A stretch of 10,403 bases of DNA, taken from positions 1-10,403 of the forward strand of contig SLKB01000330.1 in NCBI GenBank assembly GCA_007134805.1, read 5' to 3'. The position numbers were made by a program, and so were the translations under genes. This document shows positions 6,977 through 10,403 of the stretch, piece by piece. Under the pieces are notes generated by a model, which was not told where the DNA came from, made no database searches, and was given only the letters and a program-made list of their open reading frames with translations. This DNA is from Paracoccaceae bacterium. GTDB lineage: Bacteria > Pseudomonadota > Alphaproteobacteria > Rhodobacterales > Rhodobacteraceae. Numbering within the stretch: position 1 is the first letter of the stretch; each line of letters begins with the position of its first letter.

Positions 6977-7498
6977 ATGACGCTCAGACCCATCCTCATC
7001 CATCCTGATCCACGGCTGAAAAAGACCTGTGCGCCGGTCGACGCGGTCACGCCCGAAATCGAAAGACTCGCGGCGGATATGCTCGAGACGATGTATGGCG
7101 CGCCGGGGGTCGGCCTTGCGGCGCCGCAAGTGGGTGTGCTCAAGCGGGTCTTCGTGATGGATTGCGTCAAGGAAGAAGATACCCCGCCCCGCCCGCTAGT
7201 GCTGATCAACCCCGAGATCGTGTCCTATTCCGACGAGATGAACACCTATGAAGAAGGATGCCTTTCGATCCCCGAGCATTATGGCGAGGTCACACGCCCG
7301 GCGCGCGTGACGATGCGGTGGATGGGCCTTGACGGAACCACACATGAGGAAGAATTCGCGGGGCTCTGGGCGACCTGCGCGCAGCATGAGCTTGATCACC
7401 TGAACGGCAAGCTGTTCATCGATCATCTGGGCGTGATCAAGCGGCAGATGATCACCCGCAAGATGGCCAAGCTGAAGCGCGAGAAGGCGCGGGGATAG
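6977..7498 (+). CDS. def: Peptide deformylase
   Basis: Removes the formyl group from N-formylmethionine of nascent polypeptides at the ribosome; a metal (usually iron) hydrolase. The product has 173 residues, normal length. The three signature motifs are present: GVGLAAPQ (44-51), EGCLS (93-97) with ligand Cys95, and HELDH (137-141) with ligands His137 and His141 and catalytic Glu138. The frame is open for hundreds of bases upstream, but the protein family starts at [11 protein letters not shown] and the upstream part is antisense to the PatB-like gene. No ribosome-binding site is visible before the ATG. fmt starts 10 nt after the stop, so the two genes form an operon. Only one def copy is seen here, whereas I recall tandem def-like genes near fmt in some relatives. 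Confidence 0.97.
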   Translation: MTLRPILIHPDPRLKKTCAPVDAVTPEIERLAADMLETMYGAPGVGLAAPQVGVLKRVFVMDCVKEEDTPPRPLVLINPEIVSYSDEMNTYEEGCLSIPEHYGEVTRPARVTMRWMGLDGTTHEEEFAGLWATCAQHELDHLNGKLFIDHLGVIKRQMITRKMAKLKREKARG

Positions 7499-7508
7499 GG
7501 TCGGCGCG

Positions 7509-8420
7509 ATGCGCGTGGTCTTCATGGGAACGCCCGAATTTTCGGTGCCCGCGCTTGAGGCTCTGGCACATGGGCACGATATTGTCGCGGTCTACACCCA
7601 GCCCCCGCGACCTGCCGGGCGCGGCAAGAAGCCCCGCCCTACCCCAGTCCATGCGCGCGCCCTGGCGCTTGGGCTGCCCGTGCGCCACCCGGCCAGCCTG
7701 AAATCCGAAACCGCGCAGGCTGAATTTGCAGGGCTGCAAGCCGATATCGCGGTGGTGGTCGCCTATGGTCTGATCCTGCCCCAAGCCATTCTCGCTGCGC
7801 CGCGCCATGGATGCCTGAACATTCACGCCTCGCTCTTGCCCCGCTGGCGTGGCGCGGCCCCCATCCAGCGCGCTATCATGGCCGGTGATCTCGAGACAGG
7901 GATCTGCATCATGCAGATGGAGGCGGGGCTCGACACGGGCCCAGTACTGATGAAGGCGCGGGTTCCCATCGCCGAGGGCGCGACGGCGCAAGACCTGCAT
8001 GACAGGCTCGCCGACCTCGGTGCCGCGCAGATCGTCGAGGCGCTCGCGCGGCTGCCGGAGTTGACCCCTGATCCGCAACCTGAGCATGGAGTGACCTACG
8101 CGGCCAAGATCGAAAAGCGCGAGGCGCGGATCGATTTCGCGCAGCCTGCGGCAGTGGTCGCGCGCCAGATCAACGCGCTTTCGCCCTTTCCGGGGGCATG
8201 GTGTGACAGCCCGCTTGGTCGGCTGAAGCTCTTGCAGGCACGCGCAGTCCAAGGCAGGGGCGCGCCGGGCGAGGTGCTTTCGCCGCTTGTCATCGCCTGC
8301 CGCGAGGGCGCAGTCGCGATCAGTCTTGCGCAGCGCGAAGGCAAGCGCCCGATGCCGCCAGCAGAGTTGCTGCGGGGCCAGCCTATCGAGCCGGGAACCC
8401 GGCTCGGCGCCACGCCCTGA
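7509..8420 (+). CDS. fmt: Methionyl-tRNA formyltransferase
   Basis: Transfers a formyl group from 10-formyltetrahydrofolate to initiator Met-tRNA, making fMet-tRNA for translation start. The product has 303 residues, close to the usual 305-315. The N-terminal Rossmann-like domain starts [16 protein letters not shown]. The active site shows Asn104 and His106 in [20 protein letters not shown] and Asp142 in GLDTGPVL, the conserved N-H-D triad. The segment [12 protein letters not shown] (30-41) is the loop that contacts tRNA. The C-terminal OB-like tRNA-binding domain spans about 205-300. The ribosome-binding site is weak (GATAGGG overlapping the def stop), consistent with translational coupling to def. 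The next gene is convergent, only 18 bp after the stop, so the operon ends here; no clear terminator is visible in the gap. Confidence 0.97.
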   Translation: MRVVFMGTPEFSVPALEALAHGHDIVAVYTQPPRPAGRGKKPRPTPVHARALALGLPVRHPASLKSETAQAEFAGLQADIAVVVAYGLILPQAILAAPRHGCLNIHASLLPRWRGAAPIQRAIMAGDLETGICIMQMEAGLDTGPVLMKARVPIAEGATAQDLHDRLADLGAAQIVEALARLPELTPDPQPEHGVTYAAKIEKREARIDFAQPAAVVARQINALSPFPGAWCDSPLGRLKLLQARAVQGRGAPGEVLSPLVIACREGAVAISLAQREGKRPMPPAELLRGQPIEPGTRLGATP

Positions 8421-8438
8421 GGGTCGCGGAACCGCCTG

Positions 8439-9176
8439 TCAGAGCGGGGTCAGCGGCTCTCGGCCAGTCTCCGTCAGCGCCCAGACTTGCCTTTTTTCAA
8501 CAACGATGACGGTCAACGGCCCGCCATAGGCTGCGCGGCTGTCAATATTCACACGATTGCGATAATGCGTGGGCTCGGGGATGGCCGTGTGACCATGGAT
8601 GATCAGCAGTCCATGATCGCGCGTGTCTGACAGGAACGGCTCACGGATCCAGACCAGATCCTGCTCGGTTTGCGCCTCCAGGGGGACTCCCGGGCGGATC
8701 CCGGCATGGACGAACAGAACCTCGCCCCGCATCAGCGTCAGCGGCCGCGCGGCAAGGAACGCGACATCTTCGCGCGGTACCTGCTCGCGCGCCATGTCAT
8801 GGACCCGGCGCAAAGGCCGCGCGCGCGCGTCCGGGATCCCGTAGGACATCAGCGTCTCGGCGCCACCAAGCGCCGCGTGCAGCCAGTCGACATCAGGTCG
8901 CAACGCCGTGTCGCGCCAGTCGGGATCCGCCATGAACCGGTGAAACAGCCGATCATGATTGCCCTGCAAGACCTCCCAGGGATGACCTGCGGCGATTCCG
9001 TCGCGCAGATACCGGACCACGCCAGCACTGTCGGGCCCGCGGTCCACAAGATCGCCCAGATGCACCACTGGCGCCTCATGGTCGCCACAGAAGTCGCGAT
9101 CCTTCGCGATCAACTGATGGGCGCGCTCCAGAAGGTCGATCTGGCCGTGAATATCGCCGATGGCATAGCTGCGCAT
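8439..9176 (-). CDS. PPP-family metallophosphatase (ApaH/PrpA-like phosphoesterase)
   Basis: Calcineurin-like dinuclear metallophosphoesterase of 245 residues. The motifs appear in order: GDIHG (7-11, with Asp8 and His10), GDLVDRGPDS (41-50, Asp42 and Arg46), GNHD (72-75, Asn73 and His74), HAG (157-159, His157) and HGHT (194-197, His196). These form the two-metal site of bacterial serine/threonine phosphatases and diadenosine tetraphosphatases. The true substrate cannot be read from motifs: phosphoprotein, Ap4A or another phosphoester are all possible. The ATG at 9176 is preferred because GGAGAG ends 7 nt before it. A GTG at 9182 is only 1 nt from that site. The gene follows serA on the same strand after 72 bp containing a strong hairpin, and converges on fmt. 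Confidence 0.9.
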   Translation of the reverse strand: MRSYAIGDIHGQIDLLERAHQLIAKDRDFCGDHEAPVVHLGDLVDRGPDSAGVVRYLRDGIAAGHPWEVLQGNHDRLFHRFMADPDWRDTALRPDVDWLHAALGGAETLMSYGIPDARARPLRRVHDMAREQVPREDVAFLAARPLTLMRGEVLFVHAGIRPGVPLEAQTEQDLVWIREPFLSDTRDHGLLIIHGHTAIPEPTHYRNRVNIDSRAAYGGPLTVIVVEKRQVWALTETGREPLTPL

Positions 9177-9202
9177 GATCACGCTCTCCGTATCAGGGCA
9201 GT

Positions 9203-9239
9203 CCGGCCACGCGCGTAAATTTGCCTCGCGCGCGGCCGG
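9203..9239 (-). repeat. Strong GC-rich hairpin after serA
   Basis: Arms 9227-9239 and 9203-9215 pair over 13 bp with one G-U wobble when read as minus-strand RNA, around an 11-nt A/T-rich loop (9216-9226). It starts 9 nt after the serA stop codon. No T-run follows on either strand, so it is not a canonical intrinsic terminator. It may protect the serA mRNA 3' end, attenuate read-through into the phosphatase gene, or terminate with help. Confidence 0.65.
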
Positions 9240-9248
9240 GGCTGCCAG

Positions 9249-10403
9249 TCACATCATGTCGAAGACCAGCGGGCGCACCTGCCGGAACATGCCGGTTGCC
9301 CGAAGCTTTTCGAGGACCGGCTCTGGCGGGACAGCATCGAGATAGAGAAGCGCAATTGCATCGCGCCCCCGCTCGGACCGGCCCAGCGTGAAGTTCGCGA
9401 TGTTCACGCCATTCTCGCCCATCGTCACCCCCAGCGTTCCGATGATGCCCGGCACATCCTCATTCGTGGTGTAGAGCATGTGTTCGCCGATTTCGGCATC
9501 GATTGTTATGCCTTTGATCTGGATGAAGCGCGGCTTGCCATCGGAAAAGACAGTTCCTGCAATGGATCGCTCGCGCCCCTCGGTGACAACAGTCAGCTTG
9601 ATATAGGCGTCGAAGACACCTGATTTCGCCTGCGTCGTGCGCGAGATCTGCACGCCACGTTCCTGAGCCACCACCGGGGCCGAGACCATGTTCACATCCG
9701 GATTGCTGGCCTTCATGATGCCCGCGATAGCGGCACAGCCAAGAGCGTCGAGATTCATCTCGGCCACAGCACCGTCATAAAGGATATTGATGGCCTTGAT
9801 CGGCTCCTCGGTCAGCTGACCGGCGAAGGCGCCCAGATGGCTCGAAAGCTTCAGCCAGGGTGCCATGACACGGGCTTCCTCGGCTGTGACCGAGGGCATG
9901 TTGAGGGCATTCTGCACCGCACCCGTCAGCAGATAGTCTGCCATCTGCTCGGCCACCTGCAGGGCCACGTTTTCCTGCGCCTCGGTGGTCGAGGCCCCGA
10001 GATGCGGCGTGACGACCACCCCCGGAAGGTTGAAAAGCGGGCTCTCGGTTGCAGGCTCGACCTCGAAGACGTCGAAGCCGGCGCCCGCCACATGGCCGGA
10101 CCTGATCGCCTCGGCCAGGGCCGCCTCATCGACAAGCCCACCGCGGGCGCAGTTGATGATCCGCACCCCCTTCTTGGTCTTGGCAAGGTTCTCGGCCGAA
10201 AGGATGTTGCGCGTCTTGTCGGTCAGCGGCACGTGCAGCGTAATGAAATCCGACCGCGCCAGCAACGCGTCGAGATCGACCTTCGTCACGCCCAGTTTGG
10301 TCGCACGCTCTTCGCTCAGGAACGGGTCATAGGCGATGACCTTCATGCGCAGCCCCAGCGCGCGGTCGCAGACGATGCCGCCAATATTTCCCGCCCCGAT
10401 CAC
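9249..10403 (-). CDS. serA: D-3-phosphoglycerate dehydrogenase, partial (N-terminus outside window)
   Basis: First enzyme of the phosphorylated serine pathway: oxidises 3-phosphoglycerate to 3-phosphohydroxypyruvate with NAD+. The window holds the last 384 codons, and the N-terminal substrate-binding part (about 145 residues in this family) is missing. Visible parts, numbered from the window edge, begin with the NAD-binding glycine motif GAGNIGG (3-9). The catalytic residues follow: Arg87 in NCARGG, Glu116 in DVFEVEP and His134 in TPHLGAS. An intervening (ASB) domain spans about 175-310, and a C-terminal ACT domain spans about 308-384 (LYTTNEDVPGIIG...). This is the long, ACT-containing form of about 530 residues, which in some relatives is inhibited by serine. 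The first codon shown is GTG for an internal valine, not a start. Confidence 0.97.
   Translation of the reverse strand: MIGAGNIGGIVCDRALGLRMKVIAYDPFLSEERATKLGVTKVDLDALLARSDFITLHVPLTDKTRNILSAENLAKTKKGVRIINCARGGLVDEAALAEAIRSGHVAGAGFDVFEVEPATESPLFNLPGVVVTPHLGASTTEAQENVALQVAEQMADYLLTGAVQNALNMPSVTAEEARVMAPWLKLSSHLGAFAGQLTEEPIKAINILYDGAVAEMNLDALGCAAIAGIMKASNPDVNMVSAPVVAQERGVQISRTTQAKSGVFDAYIKLTVVTEGRERSIAGTVFSDGKPRFIQIKGITIDAEIGEHMLYTTNEDVPGIIGTLGVTMGENGVNIANFTLGRSERGRDAIALLYLDAVPPEPVLEKLRATGMFRQVRPLVFDMM

Noticed and set aside
8421..8438. Bidirectional terminator between the convergent fmt and phosphatase genes
   Set aside because: The gap is only 18 bp; the GCGGAACCGC palindrome in it leaves too small a loop and has no T-run on either side.

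Overview
The window looks like ordinary core chromosome of a GC-rich alphaproteobacterium, most likely Rhodobacteraceae (Roseobacter/Rhodobacter group). Pointers are the strong G/C third-position bias, a Lon of about 800 residues, a long ACT-domain SerA, the family type of the SLT_2 lytic transglycosylase, a def-fmt pair, and a PhaA-type thiolase start. Placement comes from recalled family resemblance, not from a search. I see no phage, transposon, CRISPR array, defence island or unfamiliar gene cluster.

Layout. 1-63 (-): first 21 codons of an acetyl-CoA acetyltransferase (phaA-like), cut by the window edge. 64-453: about 390 bp without a convincing gene, holding a candidate phaA promoter overlapped by a TGC-rich possible PhaR operator and a GC-rich inverted repeat. 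454-528 (-): tRNA-Val(CAC) with encoded CCA and its own promoter. 648-3053 (-): ATP-dependent protease Lon, best started at a GTG with a heat-shock-type promoter upstream. 3226-3249: terminator hairpin for the next gene. 3385-4557 (-): secreted lytic murein transglycosylase. 4630-5613 (-): glutathionyl-hydroquinone reductase. 5705-6877 (-): MalY/PatB-type cystathionine beta-lyase. 6977-8420 (+): peptide deformylase and methionyl-tRNA formyltransferase. 8439-9176 (-): PPP-family metallophosphatase. 9249-10403 (-): C-terminal two thirds of D-3-phosphoglycerate dehydrogenase.

Functional links. def and fmt form the N-formylmethionine cycle: Fmt formylates initiator Met-tRNA and Def removes the formyl group from nascent proteins. 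Lon, the transglycosylase and the GSH-dependent reductase are housekeeping or stress functions (protein quality control, cell wall turnover, quinone detoxification). SerA and the PatB-like lyase belong to serine and sulfur amino acid metabolism. phaA marks the start of a polyhydroxybutyrate/acetoacetyl-CoA locus.

The more interesting material is regulatory: a tight divergent patB/def promoter pair in which the patB promoter spacer is almost pure alternating CG, a def promoter that predicts a leaderless mRNA, an RpoH-like lon promoter, the phaA promoter/operator overlap, and a 13-bp hairpin after serA.
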